In this document: positions 12,862 to 24,975 of the stretch, piece after piece
Layout: each line of letters starts with the position of its first letter
Numbering within the stretch: the first letter of the stretch is position 1
Assembly (NCBI GenBank): GCA_015680685.1
Contig: MNCI01002273.1
Coordinates: forward strand, 19,698-83,697
Length of the DNA stretch: 64,000 nucleotides
Source: Gnetum montanum
Lineage: Eukaryota; Streptophyta; Gnetopsida; Gnetales; Gnetaceae
Direction: 5' to 3'
Translations under genes and position numbers: made by a program
The notes under the pieces: generated by a model
What the model saw: only the letters and a program-made list of their open reading frames with translations
Told to the model about the DNA's origin: nothing
Databases searched by the model: none

Positions 12862-13412
12862 TTATTGACTTTTCATTTCAATGATATGTTATTTTTTTAG
12901 CATTACTACGCTATGACCCGAAATGACCTAAAACTAGCACTATTACTTATTCACTTTCATAATATGTTAGTTTTTTAGCATTGCTACGCTATGGCCCAAA
13001 ATGGCCTAAAACTAGCATTATTACTTATTCACTTTCATAATATGTTACTTTTTTAACATTGCTACGCTACGACCCGAAATGGCCTAAAACTAGCACTATT
13101 ACTTATTCACTTTCATAATATGTTACTTTTTTAGCATTGCTACGCTACGACCTAAAATGGCCTAAAACTAGCACTATTACTTATTCGCTTTCATAATATG
13201 TTACTTTTTAAGCATTGCTACGCTACGGCCCAAAATGGCCTAAAACTAGCACTATTACTTACTTGCTTTCACAATATGTTACTTTTTTTAGCATTGATAC
13301 GCTATGGCCCGAAACGGCCTAAAACTAGCACTATTACTTATTTGCTTTCATGATGTGTTGCTTTTCTAGCATTGCTACACTATGGCCCGAAACGACCTAA
13401 AACTAGCATTAT
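12862..13412 (+). repeat. 78-bp tandem repeat array, seven copies
   Basis: Units read CATTGCTACGCTAC, then GGCCTAAAACTAGCACT, then ACTTATTC and TTCATAATATGTTAC. CATT marks fall at 12901, 12979, 13057, 13135, 13213, 13292 and 13370, a near-perfect 78-bp period. The array sits between the gag-protease stop and the 3' end of the opposite-strand gene. Confidence 0.92.
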
Positions 13413-14637
13413 TAAAACATGAAAACTTTACATAGTGCACAAGATAACACAAAATCAATTTACTTGCTGAAGTTTTTCATTCTATTCAAAATTTCCACCC
13501 ATTGGCGATGCTGTAAAATTTTCAAAAAAATAGAAAAAAAAGAAAGGGGGAACTCCCATGTTGTCATGGGACGTTCTTGGTTGCAACGCCTTCACCGTTT
13601 ACTTCTATTTCATCTGCCTATGCATCATCTACTCCTACATTGCCTTCTGCTAATCTTGCAATCCCTATCTCCATGGGTCTTGCACCTTCTTCCAGGGCCT
13701 ACATCGCAGGAAGGAAGTAGTTAGCAAGGACAACAAACATGATAAACATGAACTATAACATAACATGAAAGTGACTAACCTGAGAGGAACCTACGCCAAT
13801 CTTAAGAGGTATCTGGTCTAGACCGAGCTTGAGGTGATGCCAAATCTCCTCTATTGAGATATCCATCCAACCATCGCAAGATTCAACATTCACTGCGGCA
13901 GCCTTCTCCCTTTCTGCGGTCGTCCATTTTAGAGGTTCCGGGGAAAGGGAAGTAGTTGCAGTCTCTCCTATGGGAAGGTTCACCCTCAGATCAGGAGATT
14001 CCATAACCGCCACCCACTCTTTAAACTTGGCATGGGCCTTAGAAGTGCCAATGGCCTTCATGAACACTTCATACGTGAAGGCCTCCATAGCAGCATCTCT
14101 ATACAATTTTCGATGGGTCTCATTCTCCAGCTTGTACACATGTTTATTGTCCATTTGGATTTTACCCCATTTGAAAACCTTAGCATTGATGTCTTTCATA
14201 TCTTGGCACTTTTGGGCCATCAAGTCCATCTACCTTTGCTGCTTGACTATCTCATGGGTGGATTCAAGGTTCTAGTGAACGACGATCCAAAACCTGGCAT
14301 AGTCGTCCATAGCTCTTTTCACATCAACAGGGTCAGGATTATGGTCTATGAGGAAGTTGACCTTTGACCTAAGATTCCCCACCTCGGTAGCCAGTTCAAC
14401 CTCCCTTTGCTCTGCTTGATGAGTCCATTTCCATAAGTCCTCATGGGCGTGCCTACATTCCCACAAAGAGCGTGCCAAGTGTAAAACACACTTGTAAGCC
14501 TTGTCGAACATGCGATGAGGCACCTGGGTCATGTCAAGAAAAAGTGTGGGTATTGCACCAACCTTCATAGGTTGTGCCAGGTCCCACTTAAGCCAAGAGG
14601 CTATTTACACATAGAATGTAGCACATGTTAGCATAGC

Positions 14638-14642
14638 GTAAT
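14638..14642. other. Left target-site duplication of element C
   Basis: GTAAT precedes the TGATGAG of the 5' LTR and is repeated exactly at 22728-22732 after the 3' LTR. Confidence 0.95.
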
Positions 14643-14664
14643 TGATGAGACGTGTTGTGCATCG

Positions 14665-14776
14665 ACCGCGATATCGCGTACGTGATATCGCGTTCGATGT
14701 GATATCGCATCCCCTGCGATATCACATACATGATATCATGGCTTCCCCTACAATATCACGTACACAATATCACAGT
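14665..14776 (+). promoter_or_regulatory. GATATC/CGTACG palindrome array in U3
   Basis: About seven RATATCRCR half-sites at 15-18 bp spacing, some joined as GATATCGCGTACG. The 3' LTR retains only two or three of them (21908-21945), which accounts for most of the 95-bp length difference between the LTRs. A similar block precedes the second ORF at 19099-19136. This could be a protein-binding or hairpin-forming element. Confidence 0.7.
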
Positions 14777-14787
14777 GCGCCGCTATA

Positions 14788-14798
14788 TCTATAAATAA
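14788..14798 (+). promoter_or_regulatory. TATA box, element C 5' LTR
   Basis: TCTATAAATAA lies directly after the palindrome array. The same box is in the 3' LTR at about 21944-21954. Confidence 0.75.
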
Positions 14799-15586
14799 CA
14801 GGTGGCTCTCCCTTGTTTGGGGATCCCCAGTTTTAGAGTAGCGAAGCTCTGGTAGTTTGATCCCTCCAGAGTTAGATTTTTTTCCCGTGTCTGCCCGTAG
14901 TGTGGTGAATGTAATTGTACGATGTATTTATTCGAGTGTGCCGTACTTGGACACACACATGACCGGCAATAAAAATCGAGATTACTTCACCATTGCAGCA
15001 TTCACTTTGTTATTTATTTATCTGTTATTTATTTATTGTTATTTACTGTTTTCTCTCTCTCATCCTTAAACTCCTAGAAGTGGAATGAGTACGACTTGAT
15101 TATGAGCATTTAAGTGTGACTGCTTGGTAGCCCAGTGGTGTAGCTAGGATCTACGCTTGGTAACCTAGTGGCGTATTTGGGATCTATGCTTGGTAATCCT
15201 AGTGGCATACCTAGGATCTATGCTTGGTAGTCCTAGTGGTAGTTGTGCACAAGGTCCAAGATGTGTACAGTTGATCAAGGAATCGGTTGCTCATCGCACT
15301 TAGGCTATATTAGATTTTCTTACCCTTTTCCTCCTAGCTTAGCTTAGTTAATATTCTTTTCCATTGTCTTTAGGAGTAGCATAGATTAGGAACACATCAT
15401 ACACCTCACTCTGGGCTAAACCATACGTGACAAAGCTAAGACTAGTCCAGGTGGGAAGACAGCGAACTGTGACTTAAGGATAACTATCTAGGTGCCACAA
15501 CTAGTCCATCTGCGGAGTTCGACCAGATCGCACGTACATGCTCGTATTCATATGGTTGAGTGTAGGGGTACCTCACCACTCATCAT

Positions 15587-15604
15587 TGGCACCATTGCCG
15601 GGGA
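15587..15604 (+). other. Primer-binding site, tRNA-Asp type (element C)
   Basis: TGGCACCATTGCCGGGGA begins one base after the LTR and matches 16 of 18 bases of the tRNA-Asp complement. Confidence 0.9.
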
Positions 15605-15719
15605 TGGTGCTAGTTATCTAGATTAGTTATATCATTTAAGATCACTGTATAAGGACTTAACGATATATCTCTTAAAAAGAAGAATAATTATAAAAGGTCA
15701 CATAAATTCACACACAACC

Positions 15720-17582
15720 ATGTCTCTCCTACAAGATGATAATAATTCCACACTTAGTGAGGAAGTTCATTGGAGAACCAATGAACTATATGACAATGAA
15801 GATTGGAGTATACAACCTGAAGTGGGAGTTTCTTATAAAAATGAACAACAACAACATCATCACAACACACGAAGACATAACTTACTTGATGATGATGAAC
15901 CCCCACTGGCCACTACAAGCTTAACACAAATACAAGAGGCTGTTCGAATCTCACGTAGGCATTGTAAAGAGAGCCGACTACCCAGGCTCGATTTAAACAA
16001 CTTTCCAAAATTGTCAGGAGGCTATGACTTAGATCTGCATCAATACTTACTAGCCTTCTATAATGCCTACACATGGAATAACATTGATAATAGTTGGCAA
16101 AAACTTAAGCTCTTTCCCATGACACTCGTTGACCAAACAAAAGTATGGTATAGATCGTTGAAACCAAATTCAATATGACGCTAGTCAACAATGGTAGAAG
16201 TGTTTAACAAAAAATATCAAACCTATGCAAGAGTGTCAGCCTTGAGGAAAAAAATCCAAGGATGGAAACAAGCAAAACATGAACCCTTGGACATGGCCTT
16301 AGAAAGATATTATGAACTATTAAACAACTGTTCAGGCCATGGGTTTTCCAAGGAAAGGCTAATGTATCATATTATTGATGGGCTACGTAATAAAACAAGA
16401 GAGACCTTATGAACGTATGCCCGAGGTCAACTATACAACCTACGAACCCATCAAATTCAAAAGCTTATTAAGTGGGTAGCAAAAGAAGAAGGAGAATTAG
16501 CTACATGGGAGAGTGTTGAAAAACATCAACGGGACCAAAATCGCAACTCAACAAAGGTCCATGATCATGAAAAGGAGAGATCAACAAATCTCAAGGTGGA
16601 AACATCACCTTTGCCAATACAACAATCGTGAGAAGAAGCCGAGGCAAAGATCAATAAAATGTTGGAATGGATGAATCAAAAGAGTGGAGAATTTATCAAC
16701 ACCATTGGAGATAGAGTTTTGACAATGCACGAAGTAGGAAAAAATAGTAGACATTCAGAAAAAAGGAATAAAGGGAATAAGTGCTCAACTGCCAATTTTA
16801 CGTATGAATGCAACATATGCCTGTACGATCACCCTAAAGGCCAATGCCCAATATTGTTACATCTACAAGAGCACTGAGGAAACACGTGACATCCAGAGTT
16901 TGTACAGAGATACTGTGTTCGATCATAGTGGAAACAATCCCAGTCGTGGGGGAATCCACCCTTAGACTGGAGGTACCCTTCATATTTTCTGAATCCAAAT
17001 TCTTATCATGTTCAGCATCTTGTTTCTCCATTCGGGCCACCATACTCTATCTCACCACAATACTATTCTCCAAAATACCATCAGCCCATACCTCCAACAC
17101 AGCCACCACCTTTTGCACCTTACATCCCTCCTAACTTTCAACATTCTCATCCTTTTCCTCCTTCCACAATGCCACCAATTGTTCCTAAGGTGTTTGTACC
17201 ACCGCAACCCACGAACAACACTTGTGCTACTGCTACTAACAGTAGTGAAGAGCCTCCTCAACATCAAAGGCATCCTTTCTTTAAACACGGCCGTAGGAAG
17301 GGACAACACAACTCTGAGGCCACTGCATCTTCCAAGCTAGCACAAGTCCAACAATGTGGTGCACCCTTACCTTCAAACCCAACGCCTAATGTAACTTCAT
17401 CAAGGCCACCAACTAATGCTCCAACAACCACAAGGCCCAATGAACACAACCATGGGAGGGATCAACCTAATCCTTGCATACCATCTAACGGTCCTAAACA
17501 TCATAGTGGGTCAACTCGTTATTCGGGAACTACATCGTATGAAGTGGCCCACTTTGTTTATTATAAAGTGTGTGAAATCTAA
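15720..17582 (+). pseudogene. gag: gag, decayed (element C)
   Basis: One frame runs from the ATG at 15720 to the TAA at 17580-17582 (about 620 codons), with in-frame TGA/TAG codons (for example 16176, 16410, 16629, 16875) but no frameshift in the part I followed. The gag domain (LKLFPMTLVDQTKVWYRSL; LMYHIIDGLRNKTRETL) is followed by a charged region, a zinc knuckle near 16810-16850 (C-x2-C-x3-H-x4-C, one residue short of the classical C-x2-C-x4-H-x4-C) and a Pro/Gln-rich tail. The LTRs and PBS just upstream confirm the start. It forms the particle; no protease follows. Confidence 0.88.
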
Positions 17583-19086
17583 GGTGATAAGTATGGACTA
17601 GCTTCAATATTTCCAATATGCAAGGATCCTTATTTTTCATTTATTAATCCTTACCAGACTCAACTGTTTAGTTATGGGGGATACCCCCCATTTCAATAGC
17701 AAGCAGGATTAATAAGTATTTTTTTTATTTTCTTTGATTTTACAACTTTTTGTTTTCCAATTTTTCATTTTTCAACTTTTTGTTTTATCTTTTTATCTTT
17801 TTGTGTGTCCGTGTGTTTGTCTTTTCTATTTTTGTAAGTAATCTCGTCTATGAATAAAACACTCATGTGGATCGTTGGTTGAGGTGTGTTTTATGTTATT
17901 AAGTCATGAGTGATCAATTATTTGAAACAGTGAGCCGACTACATCCACTCATCCACTCTATAAATAAGAGGTTATGTTCGAGGGTACAATGTTATTCTTG
18001 AAATTTCTAAACTTAAAATTAATTTTGTGTTCATTGTACCTAGAATGAAGAAGGATGGACCAAGAGGGAATGGTTAGGGTGTGACATCAAGGGGACTTGT
18101 GGATTCTTTTTGGTGACATCTGTGGGAGTTATCATGCAATATGGTTGTACTAAGATCCTTGTAGATCTAATGAAAAATGGGAGTAAGAGTAATCAAAAGG
18201 GCACTCGAAAATCAAACGCTGTTTTAGGGGATCCCATTGGAAAGACATGCACCCATGCTTGAAGGTTGGTGGCTTCTCTGGATTCAGTAAAGTGAAAAAA
18301 AAGGAGAGAGAAAAAGAAAAAGAAGTGCCATAAAACAAAAATCACTCCTCCCTTCTACTAAACGGCAAGTGATCGTACGCCTTGTTGTTATGGTACTCTC
18401 ATAGTTGTTCATCATGGGATGAAACAATGCGATGTCACTAATTAGAAGGAAGGACTTGGTCCTGATCTTGGAACGATGGGTTAATGACACATTAATCATG
18501 CTTTACATGCAGGATTCATTGTGCCTTGGGTCAGTTACATCATGTCCCAATCTCTACGATCCCTTTCTATAGTTCATCTCATCTTATTGTTCGTGTAACT
18601 GTAGCTCATGTCCTATGTAGCATAGAATTTTCATCTCATTTCAGTGAGATTTACATGTGTGATTTTTGTGGAGTTAGTGCGGATTCCATTCAACCCTTCT
18701 AGTGCCCACGGACACTTTAAGTGTGATTACACAAGGGCATAATAGGTTGAAACCTGCTTTGGGGAGGACCCACTTGTGTAATTTTGTTGTAATCTTTATT
18801 AATTCTCTAGCTAGAACACACAAATTCTTACCCTCAGCTTAATCTTTAATACTTTTTTTCCCCATTATTATCCCTCAAAATTTTAACGTTCCAATGTACC
18901 ATTACATTCCCTTTTCTTCATAACCGCCAAAGTTTTAATTGCTAAAGTTCACATCATTATCATTAAAAGTGCCTCTCGAATCCATGTAATTACCCTTGAA
19001 TATATTAATCCTTGCTAATGTCCTTCATTTACACATTAATTTCAAGAAAAATCATTAAAAATTCGGTCTTTTTCATGTGTCTCACC
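17583..19086 (+). other. Non-coding internal region of element C
   Basis: It opens with a T-rich tract (17705-17860) shared with C2, then sequence related to C2 3800-4450. An imperfect inverted repeat (TTACACAAG...CTTGTGTAA) spans about 18726-18782. No pol domain is visible in any frame. Confidence 0.65.
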
Positions 19087-19240
19087 TTAGTTGGGACGAG
19101 ATATCGCGTACGCGATGTATTGTACGCGATATCGCATCCTATTTCCTTATAAATAGGAACCCCCGCCGCAACACTTAGTGTTATTTTCCCATTTACGTGG
19201 GAGGAATTTTTGAATTTTTTTTGTGACTTGTGAGTGCTTG
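19087..19240 (+). promoter_or_regulatory. Internal promoter-like block for the second ORF of element C
   Basis: It combines GATATCGCGTACGCGATG and TGTACGCGATATCGC (19099-19136) with TATAAATA at 19148-19155, the same architecture as the LTR U3 but with different surrounding sequence. A possible splice donor (CTTGTGAGT, near 19230) and an acceptor (TGATTGCAG at 19616-19624) would splice a 5' untranslated exon directly onto the ATG. Confidence 0.6.
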
Positions 19241-19624
19241 ACCCTTGCTTTCTCCCTCATATCTCACATGCTGGTACTCCAATTTTAATTCCATTTGAAC
19301 CTGCTTGAACTAGGAGTGTTCAATTTAGTCGTGGGGGAGAGACACTTGCCGAAAAGTGCCAAACTTTTTTGAAATTTCTCATCTCCCAAAGAACATCAAT
19401 TAGGGTAATTAATACTAACACTTAGAAAAAATTGTGTCAAAAATCATATGCCCTTAAGTATACTGGGAGATTAAAATGAAATCCACCTTAACGTCATAGG
19501 GCCTATTATCATAGTTTTTGGGCACAATTACATGACAACATAAGATCTTCAATTAAAGGCATGTAGTAAGGAATAACTTGAATTTGAAAGCAACCTTACT
19601 AACGTTTGGCTCGTGTGATTGCAG

Positions 19625-21709
19625 ATGGCCCCGAAACGTGTGTAGCGAGAGGGTCCTATTCAAGGTGAAGCGAAACAACCTCGGAGAGGTGGAAGACGGG
19701 TTCCTGCCAGATAACATGTAGAATAGGAGGTGCAATCATTTAGAATACATCAAGAAGAACCTCCTACAAGATAGTCTGGATAGGCAGAAAGAGGAGCTGC
19801 TGCTGCGCCTAAACTGGGACAACAACTCATGTTGCCCCTAGAATGTGTTTAGGCTATCCACATGAAGTCCACAGTCAACTCAACTTGCAGGACCCAGTCA
19901 ACCACCAGCCACAGTCAACCTCTAGCCACAGGTCCTAGCCAACAACAAGAAGTAGGACCCAACATAGGCTAGGATTAGCCACCGCGACAAGACTACAGGC
20001 CTTCAATGAGCCATTTTAGGGCTATCACCAAGACAGTTAGTTGGGGAAGTTGTGATGACGCAAACCTCTTTCGCGTCATTGATGATGCCGAACAGCCTAC
20101 CATTTTATTAGATCGCACAAGGGGTGAGTTATCAATTCAAACAGGAGGAGGGGAAAGTAGATGGTCACAACAGATCTCTGGAAATGTGACATCTTTTCAA
20201 GTGCAGTTATAGACTGGTGAAGGGGCCACTGTGGTGGTCATGCAACACCAGAATGCCGCAGGAGCTGCTAAAGTGGTCACTGACGACATCAAAGAGTCCT
20301 TTAACATGCCTGTTGTGCCACCAATAGATCTTTCAGGAGCACAGGATGCTCAAACTCTTGCCAGAATGTCAATGACTCCTGCGGAACATGAGGATGCACC
20401 AGACAGATTGCTTCAAACAGGACAAGTTTTAATGTCTCTATTTGACATCCCCTAGGATGTAATGGTAATTTAATCAGACCTCATTTCCACAAAGGGCAAG
20501 CTAGTCTTATCCGAAGTAAGGGCTGAGCATGCTAAAGTTGAAGTGCAAAAATTACAAGAGCAGCTTGTAACCTTACAGGCAGCACAACGGGATCCTTTGT
20601 GATTTTTTCCCGTAGACTAGTTGGAAAATTTCAGAACTGAGCAATTAACAAAGCTAATTGTAAAAAATAAGAAGGTGGTAGAAGAAATAGAAACAGCCAC
20701 TTGGGATGCCTCCACAACACAAGCACAAACTCATATGCATATTAAGGCACTCAAGGCCTTACAAGAAGAGAATAAGCAGTTGGTTGCAGATAATCTTTGG
20801 TTGACTTCTGTGGAGAAACAAAAGAATGTTCTTGATGAACACTTTCATCAGTTGCAAGAAAAATTCATTTGAGTCAACCAAGATGTAAGCCATTTAGCCA
20901 GAGAAAATCGAACCCTCTCAATGGAGGAGGTACGCGCTATTCACCAAAAATCAGCCATCGAAATTAGCGCGTGGCAGAATAAGGCTAAATGACACGAGAA
21001 GCTGAAGGAGCATTTCCATGACTAGGTGGGAATGTACAAAAGAATCCTAGAGAAGGAGATCCATATGGCCAAGGCTCAAATCAACAACATCAGTGCCCAG
21101 CACACTTATTGGAGGGCCATATTGGCCACTTATGCCTTCACCCACCAAGTGGAAATTAAGAATCGGGACCTGCAGATCCAAGACTTAAACAAATACATGG
21201 AGTTGGCAAACCTTAGATATGCCAACCTAGCCATGTTAATAGGAGGATGCCTGAGTTTAGAACTCGAGCATCAGGTAGCTTCCACCCACATCAAATATGA
21301 AGTAGAATTTGCAGAGCGCAAGAAGCTGACTGAGAAACTAGATGTTGCAAATTCTAAACTTGCGGTGGTAAAAGAAAGCTATCAGGGATAAAAAGATGTT
21401 GCAACCGACTTGGCTCAATGGCTATATGAGCTTCACAAATACAAAGACAAAGCCAGATCCTATGAAGAGGAACAATGGGTGTTCGTAGCATGGTATGTCA
21501 AGGCTAATCAGATGTTTCCGCAACTACCTTATCCGTGGGAAGTGCCGACTTCGTCAAACATCGAAACATTAGCATGGAAGGCATAAGACCCTCGGACCAA
21601 AGAGGAGAAGCTCTAGGCCATTCTTCAACATTGTCAACCTTCAAAGCTTAGATCCTGTGACAAAGGGAAAGCACCCATGGAGGAGCCACCGCCACCAGGC
21701 CCTACATGA
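19625..21709 (+). pseudogene. Second ORF of element C, coiled-coil protein of unknown function, decayed
   Basis: A single frame of 695 codons runs from ATG (MAPKRV) to TGA, broken by many stops but by no frameshift. The first third is Gln/Gly/Pro-rich. From about residue 290 the sequence is long, charged and heptad-like (KLQEQLVTLQAAQ, ALKALQEENKQLVADN, HQLQEKFI), consistent with extended coiled coil, and it ends in a Pro-rich tail. No transmembrane segment or signal peptide is visible. The ORF occupies the place of the env-like ORF of Athila elements, just upstream of the 3' LTR, but resembles an envelope protein in no other way. The ATG follows a splice-acceptor-like TTGCAG. Confidence 0.75.
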
Positions 21710-21867
21710 GTTCCACATTTTTGTAGTTGTAGTATTTTTTCTCTGTGTTGTGTCTTCCCACACTGTAGCATTGTTTCATTTATTTTCCCAGTTAATAATC
21801 CCATACCTATCTATAGTGTAATTAATGGAAGTTGTTCTCTTTTTAACTCGAGGAAGAGTTTTTATTC

Positions 21868-21879
21868 AGTCGTGGGGGT
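21868..21879 (+). other. Polypurine tract, element C
   Basis: GTCGTGGGGGTA lies directly before the 3' LTR; the GTGGGGG core is the likely plus-strand primer. Confidence 0.7.
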
Positions 21880-22727
21880 ATGATGAGATGCGTTGCGCAT
21901 CGACCACGATATCATGTACGCGATATCCCAGTGCGCTACGATATCTATAAATAAGAGATGGCTCTCCCTTGTTTGGGGATCCCCAGTTTTAGAGTAGTGA
22001 AGCTCTGGTAGTTTGATCCCTCGAGAGTTGGATTTTTTTCCCGTGTCTGCCCGTAGTGTGGTGAATGCAAATTGTACAGTGTCTTTATTCGAGTGTGCCG
22101 TACTTGGACATGCATATGATTGGAAATAAAGATCAAGAGTACTTCATCATTGCATCATTCACTTTGTTATTTATTTAATTTTATTTATTATTGACTCTCT
22201 CTCACCCTTAAACTCCTAGAAGTGGAACGAGTACAACTTGATTACGAGCATTTAAGTGTGATTGCTTGGTAGCCCAGTGGTGTAGCTAGGATCTATGCTT
22301 GGTAACCCAGTGGCGTATTTGGGATCTACACTTGGTAATCCCAGTGGCGTACCTAGGATCTATGCTTGGTAGTCCCAGTGGTAGTCGTGCATGAGGTTCA
22401 AGATGTGTATGGTGGATCAAGGAATCAGTTGCTTGTCGCACTTAGGCTAGATTAGATTTTCTTACCCTTTTCCTCCTAGCTTAGCTTAGTTAATATTCTT
22501 TTCCATTGTCTTCAAGAGTAGCATAGATTAGGAGTACATCATACACCTCACTCTAGACTAAACCATATGTGACAAAGCTAACACTAGTCCAGGTGGGAAG
22601 ACAGCGAACTACGACCTAAGGATAACTATCTAGGTGCCACAACTAGTCCATCTGTGGAGTGCAAATGGATCATGCGTACATGCTCGTATTTGTATGGTTG
22701 AGTGTAGGGGTACCTTGCCACTCATTA
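21880..22727 (+). repeat. 3' LTR of element C
   Basis: 848 bp, starts TGATGAG and ends CTCATTA (from CTCATCA). It is shorter than the 5' LTR mainly through loss of palindrome units in U3. The four ~33-bp repeats recur at 22264-22388. Confidence 0.94.
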
Positions 22728-22732
22728 GTAAT
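22728..22732. other. Right target-site duplication of element C
   Basis: GTAAT, identical to 14638-14642. Confidence 0.95.
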
Positions 22733-24975
22733 CAAAAAACTTGAAAAAAATTAGTGTAGCAACACAAGAGCAGTTAAAGCTGATACTTACTCACGCTAGA
22801 GTCCACCTGTTGAAGGTGCCCGATCATATCGCCAGCAAGTCCCTGCACGAACGTAAACTTGTTAGGGATGTTGGCCCATGATGCTGAGTGAAGTGGAGGG
22901 GGTCTCGTAGTATCAGCAATAACACCTGTTACATGATTAAGCATGTCAACAGTAGCCAAAGTGGGCTATGATAAGGCACGTGCAGAGCCCAACTCACCGG
23001 CATCTGGCTACAGCCTCTCTTCTTGCCGAGACAAGGCAATGGTGGTAGTCATGGTAGAGGGCCCTGCCCAATCCATGAAAGTCATTTCCTCATGCTCTAG
23101 TGCCTTTCCTTTTAGGAGACTGGCGTCTTTTCTATTTTGGGAGGGAACCTCTTCGTTGGTAGAAAGAGGCTTCCTAATGACAAGAGCCCCTGCCCTAGAG
23201 ATAGGAGCTCCATTATCTCTAACTAGGTCCCTTCCCTCCAAAGCTGGGGCCTCAGTGTCTTTATTTGTTGCCCCCATCCTAAGGGCCGAAGCTTCCTCAT
23301 CACCTTCTTCTTCATCTTTTTCTTCCTCTAGTAAGCGAAGAAAAGGAGCTTGCTCACGTTAATTCAGAACAAGCTGGTGCAAAATGGGTGCTACACTACG
23401 CCATGTCACCTAACACTGCATAACACAATGAAATGAACATTATACAAAAAAAAGAGAGAAAAAATGCTTACCAATGGGGGGTTGCATTTGCCACAGCTTG
23501 AGCCATAGTCTCCACCCCTCCTCATCATGAGACCTTTCCCTGGCTAGGGGAGATCTCTTCCTTTGTAGTTCCTTGGGCACAGTTTCAGCTAAGAGATTTT
23601 CACCCTATATCATGCTTCCGATTATAATATGGGGTGTCTCCCCCACACTATCCTCACCTTGGGTGCTATGAGCTGCGAGACCTTTAGTCGTTACAGATAA
23701 CGACTCTTCGACCATCTCTGGAGGGTCTTGGGCCCACATAGTTTGAAGGACCTACTGAATCCATGGCTTGGGAATCTAGTCGTGGTCTAACATGGACCAG
23801 ACTCCATCCTCCTGGACCACCAGGAACTCCACAAAGTGCTTTAAAAAGCCTATGTAGAAAGCATAATGAATGTTAGAGCACGACTTCGTCTGATCACGAA
23901 GCCCCAAAACCTTGGCCTGCAAACCATTACACAGGAATTTGGCCTAGTTGTAATGGGCCCCTTCTTCCATGATTTCCCGCATCACCTAGGCCTGATCAAG
24001 CCCCAAGACCTTCCCTTGGGTGATCAGTTGAGGGAATGCGTGGGAATGAAAGATTGGGTATATCCCCAAGGTAGGGCCATCCTTAAGCTTGTCCATAGGG
24101 AATCCTTTTCACTCCTTGGGGAGCCTCAGCCACTCCTAAATATGATGCTTTTGCAAAGTCAACTCCTATTTGTCCTTCGACACTACGGGGGCACCATCGG
24201 CAATAACACCAAACAAATCCGTAGAAAGCTGGTCATCAATGTCAAAAATTACCAACACGTCCTGCACATACGTGTGGAAATGACCCACCTTCCTAGAGAA
24301 GGAGTTGACCAAAGAGAGCATCTCGATAGCAGAAATACCCGGGTTTGGAGCCATGAATAGATCCATAAGCCTCATCCTTCATATTTTCATGAGCAAAGAG
24401 TCTAGAGCCCCTTGTTCCAACCAGCTCTGGCTCATCCCTACTTCCCCATATTTGAAGTAGATGTTCTCCCTCTGCCTCTTGGCAGTTACCACTATCACCT
24501 CACGAGGCTTCTTCACCCCTACAAGAAATTTTTACAAAAAACACACTTAGCCTAAAACAAAAAAATAAAATAAAAAAATCTTGCGCATGTGATCCTGGCC
24601 TTTTGACTCACTAGGTTTGTACGTTTATGGGAATAGCAAGAGTTCAACTACCAGAATGGTTTCAAGCGTGACCTGTTTGAAAGGTTCTCTCCACTCCTTG
24701 TCTAGCCAACCTGTCATCCTAAATTGATTATAGAAAGTGGCGAGCGCATGTGGGTAAGTGTGGTATTCTCCCCCACACTAACCAACTACGCCCATCCACA
24801 AGCTTTGAGTAGAAGCAAACTTCTGTAGGGCTAGTTGTGTTGTAGCCAGCATACCCGGCTAAATGTGGATCCCATCATCATCAACATAGAACCTAGCAAC
24901 AAGTATGCACTATTAGCAATCGATCAAGGATAGCCGGCGTTGCACAACAAAACAAAGCAAAGATGCAAAGCTTAC

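Larger units (their letters stand above)
14643..15585 (+). repeat. 5' LTR of element C
   Basis: 943 bp, paired with 21880-22727. Its U3 begins with an array of GATATC half-sites separated by CGTACG-like words, then a TATA box. Four ~33-bp direct repeats (GCTTGGTAxxCCxAGTGG...GGATCTA) lie at 15122-15245. Confidence 0.95.
14643..22727 (+). mobile_element. Element C: complete non-autonomous Athila-like LTR retrotransposon
   Basis: 8085 bp with LTRs ending TGATGAG...CTCATCA, a tRNA-Asp PBS, gag, a second long ORF with its own promoter-like block, a G-rich purine tract and a perfect GTAAT target duplication. No protease, RT, RNase H or integrase is present, so it must have moved with enzymes supplied in trans. 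It inserted into an intron of the opposite-strand gene of element A. C2 at the left of the window is a relative that keeps a protease. Confidence 0.93.

Noticed and set aside
12862-13412. CRISPR-like array
   Set aside because: Repeats are contiguous 78-bp units without unique spacers, in a plant retrotransposon.
19625-21709. Envelope-like gene in element C
   Set aside because: The position fits the Athila env-like ORF, but there is no signal peptide, transmembrane segment or Cys-rich ectodomain; it looks like a soluble coiled-coil protein.
22943-23362. 139-codon plus-strand ORF, Ser/Arg-rich
   Set aside because: Shadow of exon 5 of the opposite-strand gene, whose minus-strand frame matches element E.
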